Assembly (NCBI RefSeq): GCF_900156545.1 | Contig: NZ_FTNW01000005.1 | Location: 372,001-436,000 of the forward strand | Direction: 5' to 3' | Source: Aquipseudomonas alcaligenes | Lineage (GTDB): Bacteria > Pseudomonadota > Gammaproteobacteria > Pseudomonadales > Pseudomonadaceae | Length of the DNA stretch: 64,000 nucleotides | Shown: positions 56,716 through 64,000 of the stretch, one piece after another | How positions within the stretch are numbered: the stretch's first letter is position 1 | Layout of the letters: every line of letters begins with the position of its first letter | Notes under the pieces: generated by a model | Seen by the model: the letters and a program-made list of their open reading frames with translations, nothing else | The model's database searches: none | What the model was told of the DNA's origin: nothing | Translations under genes and position numbers: made by a program

Positions 56716-58053
56716 ATGCAGGCAGAATGCCGCATCATCCCAGCCAATGCTCCGTTGCCCGTGCCTCGTCTAAGTGCCTACCGCCCCGACCATCTGCTGA
56801 CCGCCCTGCCACTGCTGCTGGCCGGCCTGGCCGTGGCGCGCCTGGGGGAGCTGAGCGAGTTCTTCCTGTCGCTGTTCAACGTGCTGCCGACCCTGCTCCT
56901 GCTGCTGGGCGGCGCCTTCTGCGTGGTCTATGGCCGCCAGCGCGAGTTCTCCCTGCTGGTGGTGGTCTACCTCACCTACTTCCTGCTGGACATCCAGACC
57001 GACCACTTCCGCGAGCAAGGCCAGGTGCGCCAGGACGCCGCGCTGGTGTTCCACCTGTGCAGCCTGCTGCTGCCGTTGCTGTACGGCCTGTTCGGCGCCT
57101 GGCGCGAGCGCAGCCACCTGCTGCAGGACATGGTGGCGCGAGCCGCCGTGCTGCTGGCTATCGGCGGCACTGCGCTGGCCCTGGCTCGGCGTTTCCCCGT
57201 CGGGCTGCAGGGCTGGTTGACGGAGATCCACTGGCCGATCTGGCATGGGCAGTGGATGAGCCTGATCCAGCTCGCCTACCCGCTGTTCCTGATCGCCGGT
57301 GTGCTGCTCGCGGTGCAGTACCTGCGCCAGCCGCGGCCGCTACATGCGGCGCTGTTGCTCGGCCTGCTCGGGCTGCTGTGGATGCTGCCCAACACCTTCA
57401 TCTTGCCGCATGCGTTGCAGGTGATGAGCAGCCTGGTGATGCTGATGATCGTGGCGGCGGTGGTGCACGAGGCCTATCAGATGGCCTATCGCGACGAACT
57501 CACCGGGCTACCCGGGCGCCGCGCGCTGAACGACCGCCTGGAGCGCCTGGGGCGCAACTACGTGATCGCCATGGCCGACGTCGATCACTTCAAGAAATTC
57601 AACGACACCCACGGCCACGATGTTGGCGACGAAGTGCTCAAGCTGGTCGCCAGCCAGCTGCGCAAGGTCGGCGGCGGTGGCAAGGCCTACCGCTACGGGG
57701 GCGAGGAGTTCACCCTGGTGTTTCCCGGCAAGTCGCTGGACGAGTGCCGGCCGCACCTGGAGGCGGTGCGCGAGGCGGTCGAGAAGTATCCGCTGCAGCT
57801 GCGCGATCGCCAGCAGCGCCCGAAGAGCGACAAGGAGGGGCGCCAGCGGCGCAGGCCCGGCGGGGCTGGCAGTGTGTCGGTGACCATCAGTATCGGCGTG
57901 GCCGAGCGTGAGCTGCAGCAGCGTTCCGCCGACGAGGTGATTCGCTGTGCCGACAAGGCCCTTTATGCGGCCAAGAAAGCCGGGCGCAACTGCGTGGTGG
58001 CGCAGGGTGAAAGCCGTCGTGGTGCGGTGCGGGTCGCAGCTGCCGCCGAATAG
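56716..58053 (+). CDS. Membrane GGDEF protein (probable diguanylate cyclase)
   Basis: A 445-residue protein with six or seven predicted TM helices in the first 270 residues (for example LLTALPLLLAGLAVARLG, LLILLLGGAFCVVYG-like stretches, VMSSLVMLMIVAAVVHEAY). A GGDEF domain follows (DELTGLPGRRALNDRLERL) with intact active-site GGEEF. The usual inhibitory RxxD five residues before it is replaced by GGGG, so product inhibition at that site is unlikely. A basic insertion (QQRPKSDKEGRQRRRPGG) interrupts the C-terminal part. The start ATG 56716 lacks a clear Shine-Dalgarno; TTG 56707 is an alternative. It sits alone between two acyl-CoA dehydrogenase genes. Confidence 0.87.
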   Translation: MQAECRIIPANAPLPVPRLSAYRPDHLLTALPLLLAGLAVARLGELSEFFLSLFNVLPTLLLLLGGAFCVVYGRQREFSLLVVVYLTYFLLDIQTDHFREQGQVRQDAALVFHLCSLLLPLLYGLFGAWRERSHLLQDMVARAAVLLAIGGTALALARRFPVGLQGWLTEIHWPIWHGQWMSLIQLAYPLFLIAGVLLAVQYLRQPRPLHAALLLGLLGLLWMLPNTFILPHALQVMSSLVMLMIVAAVVHEAYQMAYRDELTGLPGRRALNDRLERLGRNYVIAMADVDHFKKFNDTHGHDVGDEVLKLVASQLRKVGGGGKAYRYGGEEFTLVFPGKSLDECRPHLEAVREAVEKYPLQLRDRQQRPKSDKEGRQRRRPGGAGSVSVTISIGVAERELQQRSADEVIRCADKALYAAKKAGRNCVVAQGESRRGAVRVAAAAE

Positions 58054-58132
58054 CGCATGCGTTGTGACCGGTAGTCCATAACCTGAACCTATGTCCTGTT
58101 TTTGTGTTCGGATAGACTCCGGGCCATGTTGA

Positions 58133-58154
58133 AACGGCCGGATCGTCGGCCGTT
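58133..58154. repeat. Inverted repeat in the leader of the second acyl-CoA dehydrogenase
   Basis: AACGGCCG and CGGCCGTT form perfect 8-bp arms around a GATCGT spacer, 23 bp before the ATG. No T-run follows. It could be an operator or an RNA hairpin in the 5' leader. It does not match the PsrA consensus found upstream of the paralogue. Confidence 0.5.
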
Positions 58155-58177
58155 CCGTTGCTCCCGAGGATCGTTCC

Positions 58178-59956
58178 ATGGCCGACTACAAAGCTCCCCT
58201 GCGCGACATGCGCTTCGTTCTCAATGAAGTCTTCGACGTTTCCAAGCTGTGGGCCGAGCTCCCCGGCCTGGCCGAGGTGGTCGATGCCGATACCGCGGCT
58301 GCCATTCTCGAAGAAGCCGGCAAGGTCAGTGGCGGCACCATCGCCCCGCTGAACCGCAGTGGCGATGAAGAAGGCTGCTCCTGGGTTGACGGCGCGGTGA
58401 AGACCCCGGCCGGCTTCCCCGAGGCCTACCAGACCTACGCCGAAGGCGGTTGGGTCGGCGTTGGTGGCTCGCCGGAGTTCGGCGGCATGGGCATGCCGAA
58501 AGTGATCGGTGCCCAGGTCGAGGAAATGGTCAACTCGGCCAACCTGTCCTTCGGCCTGTACCCGATGCTGACCGCCGGTGCCTGCCTGTCGATCCTCAAC
58601 CACGCCAGCGAAGAGCTGAAGCAGCAGTACCTGCCGAACATGTACGCCGGTGTCTGGGCCGGTTCCATGTGCCTGACCGAGCCGCACGCCGGTACCGACC
58701 TGGGCATCATCCGCACCAAGGCCGAACCGCAGGCCGACGGCAGCTACAAGATTTCCGGTACCAAGATCTTCATCACCGGCGGTGAGCACGACCTGACCGA
58801 GAACATCATCCACCTGGTGCTGGCCAAGCTGCCGGACGCCCCGGCCGGCCCGAAGGGCATCTCGCTGTTCCTGGTGCCGAAGGTGATGGTCAATGCCGAT
58901 GGTTCGCTGGGTGCGAAGAACTCGCTGGGCTGCGGCTCGATCGAGCACAAGATGGGCATCAAGGCCTCGGCCACCTGCGTGATGAACTTTGACGGCGCCA
59001 CCGGCTACCTGGTCGGTGAAGTGAACAAGGGCCTCAACGCCATGTTCACCATGATGAACTACGAGCGCCTGGGCGTCGGCATCCAGGGCCTGGCCCTGGG
59101 CGAGCGTTCCTACCAGAGCGCCGTCGAGTACGCCCGTGAGCGTATCCAGAGCCGCGCGCCGACCGGCCCGGTGGCGAAGGAAAAAGCCGCCGACCCGATC
59201 ATCGTGCATCCGGACGTGCGCCGCATGCTGCTGACTATGAAGGCGCTGAACGAGGGCGGTCGCGCCTTCTCCAGCTATGTCGCCATGCAGCTGGACACCG
59301 CCAAGTACAGCGAAGACAAGGAAACCGCCAAGCGTGCCGAGGAGCTGGTCGCCCTGCTGACCCCGGTGGCCAAGGCCTTCCTCACCGACATGGGCCTGGA
59401 AACCACCGTGCACGGCCAGCAGATCTTCGGCGGCCACGGCTTCATCCGCGAGTGGGGCCAGGAGCAGCTGATCCGCGACTGCCGCATCACCCAGATCTAC
59501 GAAGGCACCAACGGCATCCAGTCGCTGGACCTGATGGGTCGCAAGATCGTTGGCAGCGGTGGCAGCTTCTACAAGCACCTGTCCGACGAGATCAAGGGCT
59601 TCGTCGCTTCCGCCGACGCCTCGCTGGCCGAGTTCACCGGTCCGCTGAAGGCCGCCGTGGAAAACCTCGATGCGCTGACCGCCTGGGTCATCGCCCAGTC
59701 CAAGGCCAACCCGAACGAAATTGGCGCCGCCTCGGTGGAGTACCTGCACGTGTTCGGCTACACCGCCTACGCCTACATGTGGGCCCTGATGGCCCGCGCC
59801 GCGCTGGGCAAGGAAGGTCAGGACGACTTCTACGCCAGCAAGCTGGGCACCGCGCGCTTCTTCTTCGCCCGCCTGCTGCCGCGCATCCACTCGCTGACCG
59901 CCTCGGTCAAGGCCGGTAGCGAGTCTCTGTACCTGCTGGACGCCGCGCAGTTCTAA
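58178..59956 (+). CDS. Acyl-CoA dehydrogenase (FadE-type, second paralogue)
   Basis: A 592-residue acyl-CoA dehydrogenase, paralogous over its full length to the protein at 54799. It starts MADYKAPLRDMRFVLNEVFDV and has the FAD-binding [28 protein letters not shown] block, FGGHGFIREWGQEQLIRDCRI and IYEGTNGIQSLDLMGRK. Differences concentrate in the substrate-side N-terminal helices (VGVGGSPEFGGMGMPKVIG), suggesting a different chain-length preference. It has its own leader with an inverted repeat and its own terminator. No PsrA box was seen upstream. Confidence 0.94.
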   Translation: MADYKAPLRDMRFVLNEVFDVSKLWAELPGLAEVVDADTAAAILEEAGKVSGGTIAPLNRSGDEEGCSWVDGAVKTPAGFPEAYQTYAEGGWVGVGGSPEFGGMGMPKVIGAQVEEMVNSANLSFGLYPMLTAGACLSILNHASEELKQQYLPNMYAGVWAGSMCLTEPHAGTDLGIIRTKAEPQADGSYKISGTKIFITGGEHDLTENIIHLVLAKLPDAPAGPKGISLFLVPKVMVNADGSLGAKNSLGCGSIEHKMGIKASATCVMNFDGATGYLVGEVNKGLNAMFTMMNYERLGVGIQGLALGERSYQSAVEYARERIQSRAPTGPVAKEKAADPIIVHPDVRRMLLTMKALNEGGRAFSSYVAMQLDTAKYSEDKETAKRAEELVALLTPVAKAFLTDMGLETTVHGQQIFGGHGFIREWGQEQLIRDCRITQIYEGTNGIQSLDLMGRKIVGSGGSFYKHLSDEIKGFVASADASLAEFTGPLKAAVENLDALTAWVIAQSKANPNEIGAASVEYLHVFGYTAYAYMWALMARAALGKEGQDDFYASKLGTARFFFARLLPRIHSLTASVKAGSESLYLLDAAQF

Positions 59957-59973
59957 GCGCGTTTCGGTGATGC

Positions 59974-59999
59974 AAAGCCCCGCCTCGGCGGGGCTTTTT
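59974..59999 (+). terminator. Intrinsic terminator after the second acyl-CoA dehydrogenase
   Basis: AAAGCCCCGCC and GGCGGGGCTTT form an 11-bp stem around a two-base TC loop (a slightly opened loop is more realistic), with five T following, 18 bp after the stop. Confidence 0.92.
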
Positions 60000-60158
60000 C
60001 ATTTCCGTGGCAGCGCAATGGCGCTGCCCGGGGGAACGTAAGCCTGCGAAGCGTTGTGTCTGTGCGCCAGTTGACCTACGTCTCTGTGTGGGAGGCAGGG
60101 CGCGCCGATATACTCGGTGCGTCCCGCGTCGTTCGCGGGTCTCGCAGGGATACAACGC

Positions 60159-63100
60159 ATGCAATGGATCTTCATGCTGGTCGGCCTGGTGCTGGGTGCA
60201 CTGGCCGGTGAATCGGTGACCTCCGCCCTGCTCGGCGGCTTGATCGGCCTGGGCCTGGGCCAGGCGCTGCGCCTGCAGCAGCTCGGCGCCGACAACGCGC
60301 GCTTGCGCGAGGAGCTGAAAGGCTTCGCCGAGCGCTTCGAGCGCGGCACCACGGCCATGGTCGAACGGCTGACAAGGCTGGAGAGTGGCCAGTCGGCGAC
60401 TGCCGAGCCCGCTGACGCCGCTGATGTCCCGCCCAAGCCAGAGCCCGAGGCGGCCCCGCTCCCGTTGCCGGTTGCGCCGCAGCCGCAGCCGACGCCGCTG
60501 CCCGAGAGCGCGGCCGACGAGTTGGTCTGGGAGCTGCCGGAGCTGCCCGCCGCCGCTGCGGTGGCCATGCAGCCCGCCGCGGCGCCGGCGCACCCCCAGC
60601 CGCCGCAGTCATCCATGCCGCGCTCGCCGGTACCGCCGCGCGAACCATCACCCATCGAGCGTGCCATCGACATCGCCCAGGCCTGGCTGCTGGGCGGCAA
60701 TACCGTGCTGCGCGTCGGCGTGGTGCTGCTGTTCCTCGGCCTGGCCTTTCTCCTGCGTTACGCCACCGAAGGCATGGTGGTGCCGGTGGAACTGCGCTAT
60801 GCCGGCGTGGCGGCCAGCGCCATCGCCCTGCTCGGCCTTGGTTGGTGGTTGCGCCGGCGTAACCCGAGCTACGGCCTGATGCTGCAGGGCACCGGCATCG
60901 CCGTGCTGTACCTGACGGTGTTCGCCGCGATGCGCCTGCACCCGCTGCTCGATCCGAAGCTGGCGCTCGGCCTGCTGGTACTGGTCACCGCCTTCTCGGC
61001 CATCCTCGCCGTGGCGCAGAACGCCCTGGGCCTGGCAGTGGCGGCGGCGCTCGGCGGCTTCGCCGCGCCGATCCTCACCTCCACCGGCAGCGGCAACCAT
61101 GTGGCGCTGTTCAGCTACTTCATCCTGCTCAACGCCGGCATCCTCGCCATCGCCTGGTTCAAGGCCTGGCGCCTGCTCAATCTGGTCGGCTTCCTGGGCA
61201 CCTTCGGTATCGGCTTCGCCTGGGGGATCCGCTCCTACACGCCGGAACTGCTGTGGAGCACCGAACCATTCCTGGTGCTGTTCTTCCTGATGTACGTGGC
61301 CATCGGCCTGCTGTTCGCCCGGCGCCGGCTGCACGAGGCGGCGGACGCGCCGGAGGGGCGCGACGAGTTGCTGCGCTGGTCGCGCGGGCGCGCCGACTAT
61401 GTCGACGCCACCGTGCTGTTCGGTCCGTCGCTGGTGGGCTTCGGCCTGCAGTACGCCATCGTCCAGCACCTCGAGTTCGCCGCCGCGTTCAGCGCCCTGG
61501 GCCTCGGCCTGTTCTACCTGGTGCTGGCGCGCCTGCTGCGCGGGCGCAACGTGCTGCTGTTGATGGAAACCTGCCTGGCCCTGGGTGTGGTGTTCGCCAC
61601 CCTGGCCATCCCGCTGGGCCTGGACGCGCGCTGGACCTCCGCCGCCTGGGCGGTGGAGGGCGCCGGCATCTACTGGCTGGGGCTGCGCCAGGGGCGGCCG
61701 CTGGCGCGTATCTTCGCCCTGCTGCTGCAGGCCGGTGCGGCGCTGGCCTTCCTCGGCCAGGTCGATATCGGCTACGACAACCTGCTCGACGGTGCGCCGC
61801 TGGGTGCGCTGATGCTCGGCGTGGCGCTGCTGTTCAGCTACTGGCAGCTGCGCCGGGCGCCGCTCGAGGCGAGTCGCGCCTGGGAACGTCATGGCCTGCC
61901 CTGGCTGGCGGTGGCGGGCCTGCTGTTCCTCTACCTGATCGCGCCGCTGTGTTTCGGCGCCGAGGGTACGGCCATCGCCTGGGCGTTGGCGGGGCTGGCC
62001 ACTCTGTTCATCGGCCTGCGCTTGCAGGCGCGCAGTTTCCTGTTCACGGCCTTCGCCGTGCAGTTGCTCGGTGGCGCGGTGTTCCTCACACAGATGCAGG
62101 GCAGCGGGCTGGGCGAGTCCGGGGTGTTCTACTCCGGCTGGCGCGGCCTGATGGTCTGCTCGCTGATCGGTCTGGCATTGGTCGCCGGCATGCTGATCGC
62201 GGTGCGCGACAAGCTGGTCAGCGAGGATCGCCGGCTGATGCGCGGCCTGTCGCTGGTGATGCTGGTCGGCCTGGTTTTCGTCAACCTGGCGGTACTGTTC
62301 GTGTTGCCCTGGCAGAGCGCTGCGGCGGTATGGGCGGGCACTGGCCTGCTGATCATCTGGCTCAGCTTGCACCTGCAGCTGCGCGCCAGCTTCCTGTTCG
62401 GCCTGCTGCTGCAGGTGGTCGGCGGTATCGCCTTCCTCGCCGCCAGCCCGCTGTTGCTCGGCTCGCTGCCGAGCGAAGGTCTGCGCCCGCTGGCGCATGC
62501 CGGCTTCTGGGCACCGCTGGTGCTGGCCCTAGTGGCGCAGATCGGCGCCTGGCGTCTGCGTCACGTCCTGTTGCGTCAGCAGGCCGGTACGCTGGGTAGT
62601 CTGAGCCTGCAGCGTCTGGCGCAGCTGTTGCTGGCCTGGGGTGCCGGCTGGTGGGTGCTGGCGCTGGCCAGCGAGGTGCTGCGCTTCGTCGCCGCCGACC
62701 TGCAGGGCGCGGCGCTGCTGGCCCTGGCGGCGCTCAGCGTGGCGCTGTGGAGCTGGCTGGCCGGGCGTCTGCGCTGGCGTGCACTGGCGCTGCTGGGCAC
62801 CTTGCTGGTGCCGGCTGCGGTGGTCATCCTGCTGCACCTGGGGCAGCGCTTTTACCATCCGGCCGCGGGGTTCGGCTGGCTCGGCTGGGGCCTGGTCTTC
62901 GCCGTGCACCTGTGGTCGCTCAAGCGTCTGGCGGAACTGCTGCCGGCGGGCGTGCGCAGCGCCGCCCATGTGCTGGGCTGCTGGCTGATGCTCGGCGTGC
63001 TGGCCCTGGAGTTGCGTTATGGCCTGATGCTGCTGGCCGAGCACTACAACGCCTGGCGCTGGCTGGGCTGGGCCGTGCTGCCGAGTGCCTTCCTCCTGGC

Positions 63101-63749
63101 GATGGCCGCACCGCGCGCCTGGCCCTGGCCGGTGGCGGCCTACCCGCGCGAATACCGGGTGCTGGCGGCCGCGCCGCTGGCGCTGCTGATGCTCGGCTGG
63201 TTGTGGCTGGCCAACATCGCCAGCGACGGCAGCGCCGATCCGCTGCCCTACCTGCCGCTGCTCAACCCGCTGGAGCTGGGCATGCTGCTGGTACTGCTGG
63301 CGATCTACACCTGGCTGCGCGGTGGCCTGCCGCAGCTGGGGCTGGCGGCGTATGGCGAGCGCATCGCGCAGACAGTCGCCGGTGCCTCGCTGTTCGTGGT
63401 GCTGACCGCCAGCGTATTCCGCGCGGCCCATCATTGGGGCGGCGTGCCCTACGAGCTGGATGCGCTGCTCGACTCGATGCTGGTGCAGGCCGGGCTATCC
63501 ATTGTCTGGACCCTGATCGCTCTGCCGCTGATGATCCTCGGCCACCTGCGCGGACGCCGCGAGCTGTGGCTGCTGGGCGCGGTACTGATCGCCGTGGTGG
63601 TGGCCAAGCTGTTCTTCGTCGAACTCGGCAACCGTGGCGGCCTGGAACGCATCATTTCCTTTATCGGCGTCGGCGTATTGCTGCTGGTGGTGGGCTACTT
63701 CGCCCCACTGCCGCCGCGCAAAGCTGAGCCTGAGCAGGTGAACGCATGA
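60159..63749 (+). CDS. DUF2339 giant polytopic membrane protein
   Basis: A 1196-residue inner-membrane protein. After one N-terminal TM (MQWIFMLVGLVLGALAG) comes a coiled-coil stretch (about 40-90) and a Pro-rich linker (about 95-170, PLPLPVAPQPQPTPLP). More than twenty close-packed hydrophobic helices run to the C-terminus, including the conserved start of the domain, NTVLRVGVVLLFLGLAFLLR. The DUF2339 family has no established function. The start has AGGGA eight bases upstream; the frame opens 14 codons earlier. It overlaps the DUF3999 gene by four bases (ATGA), a pairing common in pseudomonads. Confidence 0.9.
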   Translation: MQWIFMLVGLVLGALAGESVTSALLGGLIGLGLGQALRLQQLGADNARLREELKGFAERFERGTTAMVERLTRLESGQSATAEPADAADVPPKPEPEAAPLPLPVAPQPQPTPLPESAADELVWELPELPAAAAVAMQPAAAPAHPQPPQSSMPRSPVPPREPSPIERAIDIAQAWLLGGNTVLRVGVVLLFLGLAFLLRYATEGMVVPVELRYAGVAASAIALLGLGWWLRRRNPSYGLMLQGTGIAVLYLTVFAAMRLHPLLDPKLALGLLVLVTAFSAILAVAQNALGLAVAAALGGFAAPILTSTGSGNHVALFSYFILLNAGILAIAWFKAWRLLNLVGFLGTFGIGFAWGIRSYTPELLWSTEPFLVLFFLMYVAIGLLFARRRLHEAADAPEGRDELLRWSRGRADYVDATVLFGPSLVGFGLQYAIVQHLEFAAAFSALGLGLFYLVLARLLRGRNVLLLMETCLALGVVFATLAIPLGLDARWTSAAWAVEGAGIYWLGLRQGRPLARIFALLLQAGAALAFLGQVDIGYDNLLDGAPLGALMLGVALLFSYWQLRRAPLEASRAWERHGLPWLAVAGLLFLYLIAPLCFGAEGTAIAWALAGLATLFIGLRLQARSFLFTAFAVQLLGGAVFLTQMQGSGLGESGVFYSGWRGLMVCSLIGLALVAGMLIAVRDKLVSEDRRLMRGLSLVMLVGLVFVNLAVLFVLPWQSAAAVWAGTGLLIIWLSLHLQLRASFLFGLLLQVVGGIAFLAASPLLLGSLPSEGLRPLAHAGFWAPLVLALVAQIGAWRLRHVLLRQQAGTLGSLSLQRLAQLLLAWGAGWWVLALASEVLRFVAADLQGAALLALAALSVALWSWLAGRLRWRALALLGTLLVPAAVVILLHLGQRFYHPAAGFGWLGWGLVFAVHLWSLKRLAELLPAGVRSAAHVLGCWLMLGVLALELRYGLMLLAEHYNAWRWLGWAVLPSAFLLAMAAPRAWPWPVAAYPREYRVLAAAPLALLMLGWLWLANIASDGSADPLPYLPLLNPLELGMLLVLLAIYTWLRGGLPQLGLAAYGERIAQTVAGASLFVVLTASVFRAAHHWGGVPYELDALLDSMLVQAGLSIVWTLIALPLMILGHLRGRRELWLLGAVLIAVVVAKLFFVELGNRGGLERIISFIGVGVLLLVVGYFAPLPPRKAEPEQVNA

Positions 63750-64000
63750 ACAAATACCTCTTGCCGGCCCTCATGACGCTGCTCATGGCGCCGCTGGCGC
63801 AAGCCGACTACGCGACCCAGGTACCGCTGACGCTGGAAGGCGAGGGGCCCTGGTATCGCCTGGAGCTGCCGTTGTCGCTGCAGATGGCTGCCCGTCATAC
63901 CGACCTGCGTGACCTGCGGGTAATCAATGCCGAGGGCGAGGGGCTGGCCTATGCCCTGACCCTGGGCACCTCACAGCCGGCGGAGCAGCGCCAGGAGGCG
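63746..64000 (+). CDS. DUF3999 family protein (5' part, runs off right edge)
   Basis: The visible 85 residues begin with a signal peptide (NKYLLPALMTLLMAPLAQA) followed by DYATQVPLTLEGEGPWYRLELPL and DLRDLRVINAEGEGLAYAL. This is the N-terminus of DUF3999 proteins, periplasmic or membrane-anchored proteins found next to DUF2339. Its ATG overlaps the stop of the DUF2339 gene, so the two are co-translated and probably act together at the envelope. Function is unknown. Confidence 0.85.
   Translation, partial: MNKYLLPALMTLLMAPLAQADYATQVPLTLEGEGPWYRLELPLSLQMAARHTDLRDLRVINAEGEGLAYALTLGTSQPAEQRQEA

Overview
The window is chromosomal DNA of a Pseudomonas, probably close to the P. aeruginosa lineage. 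The evidence is high GC, dense coding and gene order. The run prkA-glpE-apaH-apaG-rsmA-pdxA-surA-lptD, amgK-murU-djlA, agtSR and agt transport genes, rpe-gph-trpE matches what I remember of PAO1. So does glcB-GNAT-gcvR-rarD, srkA-comF-bioBFHCD-acyl-CoA dehydrogenases. The species cannot be fixed from sequence reading alone. I saw no tRNA, rRNA, insertion sequence, prophage or CRISPR array.

Left part (1-12016): the start of the PrkA kinase gene, then a minus-strand block for outer-membrane assembly (LptD, SurA), pyridoxal phosphate synthesis (PdxA), rRNA methylation (RsmA) and nucleotide/sulfur housekeeping (ApaG, ApaH, GlpE). A plus-strand set follows for MurNAc recycling (AmgK, MurU) and a DjlA-like co-chaperone. 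A DUF3530 protein faces it.

12097-21044: a NarL-type two-component pair (AgtS/AgtR) precedes an ABC importer with two paralogous binding proteins, an ATPase and two permeases. In PAO1 this locus takes up 4-aminobutyrate and 5-aminovalerate. The gaps between its genes carry palindromic REP-like repeats. Then come rpe-gph and trpE-trpG-trpD-trpC. A Trp-rich leader peptide is embedded in frame in the 3' end of gph. The pyocin cluster that splits trpE from trpG in P. aeruginosa is absent.

26765-36575: a minus-strand operon of chemoreceptor, porin and a small PstS-like protein; two orphan solute-binding proteins; an OsmC protein; malate synthase G; an acetyltransferase; and a GcvR-like double-ACT regulator. 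A 700-bp non-coding stretch (36576-37275) holds imperfect tandem repeats containing TTGTGCACAA and TGTGGATAG-like boxes.

38388-47015, between rarD and srkA (nearly adjacent in PAO1 as I remember it), is the most unusual region. It is a tightly overlapping five-gene phosphorelay cassette. Three different sensor histidine kinases share a closely similar kinase core but have different sensors (five cytoplasmic PAS; periplasmic CHASE-like plus PAS; GAF plus PAS). They are followed by a lone receiver and an Hpt-REC-REC-GGDEF diguanylate cyclase. The predicted role is to merge several signals into one c-di-GMP output.

47052-64000: srkA, comF, then bioB-bioF-bioH-bioC-bioD with a BirA-type operator overlapping the comF start. 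Next are a small FlgC/FlgG-C-terminus-like protein, a SprA-type putative metalloprotease, and two acyl-CoA dehydrogenases flanking a membrane GGDEF protein. A PsrA-type operator sits on the promoter of the first dehydrogenase. The window ends with a giant DUF2339 membrane protein overlapping a DUF3999 gene that runs off the right edge.
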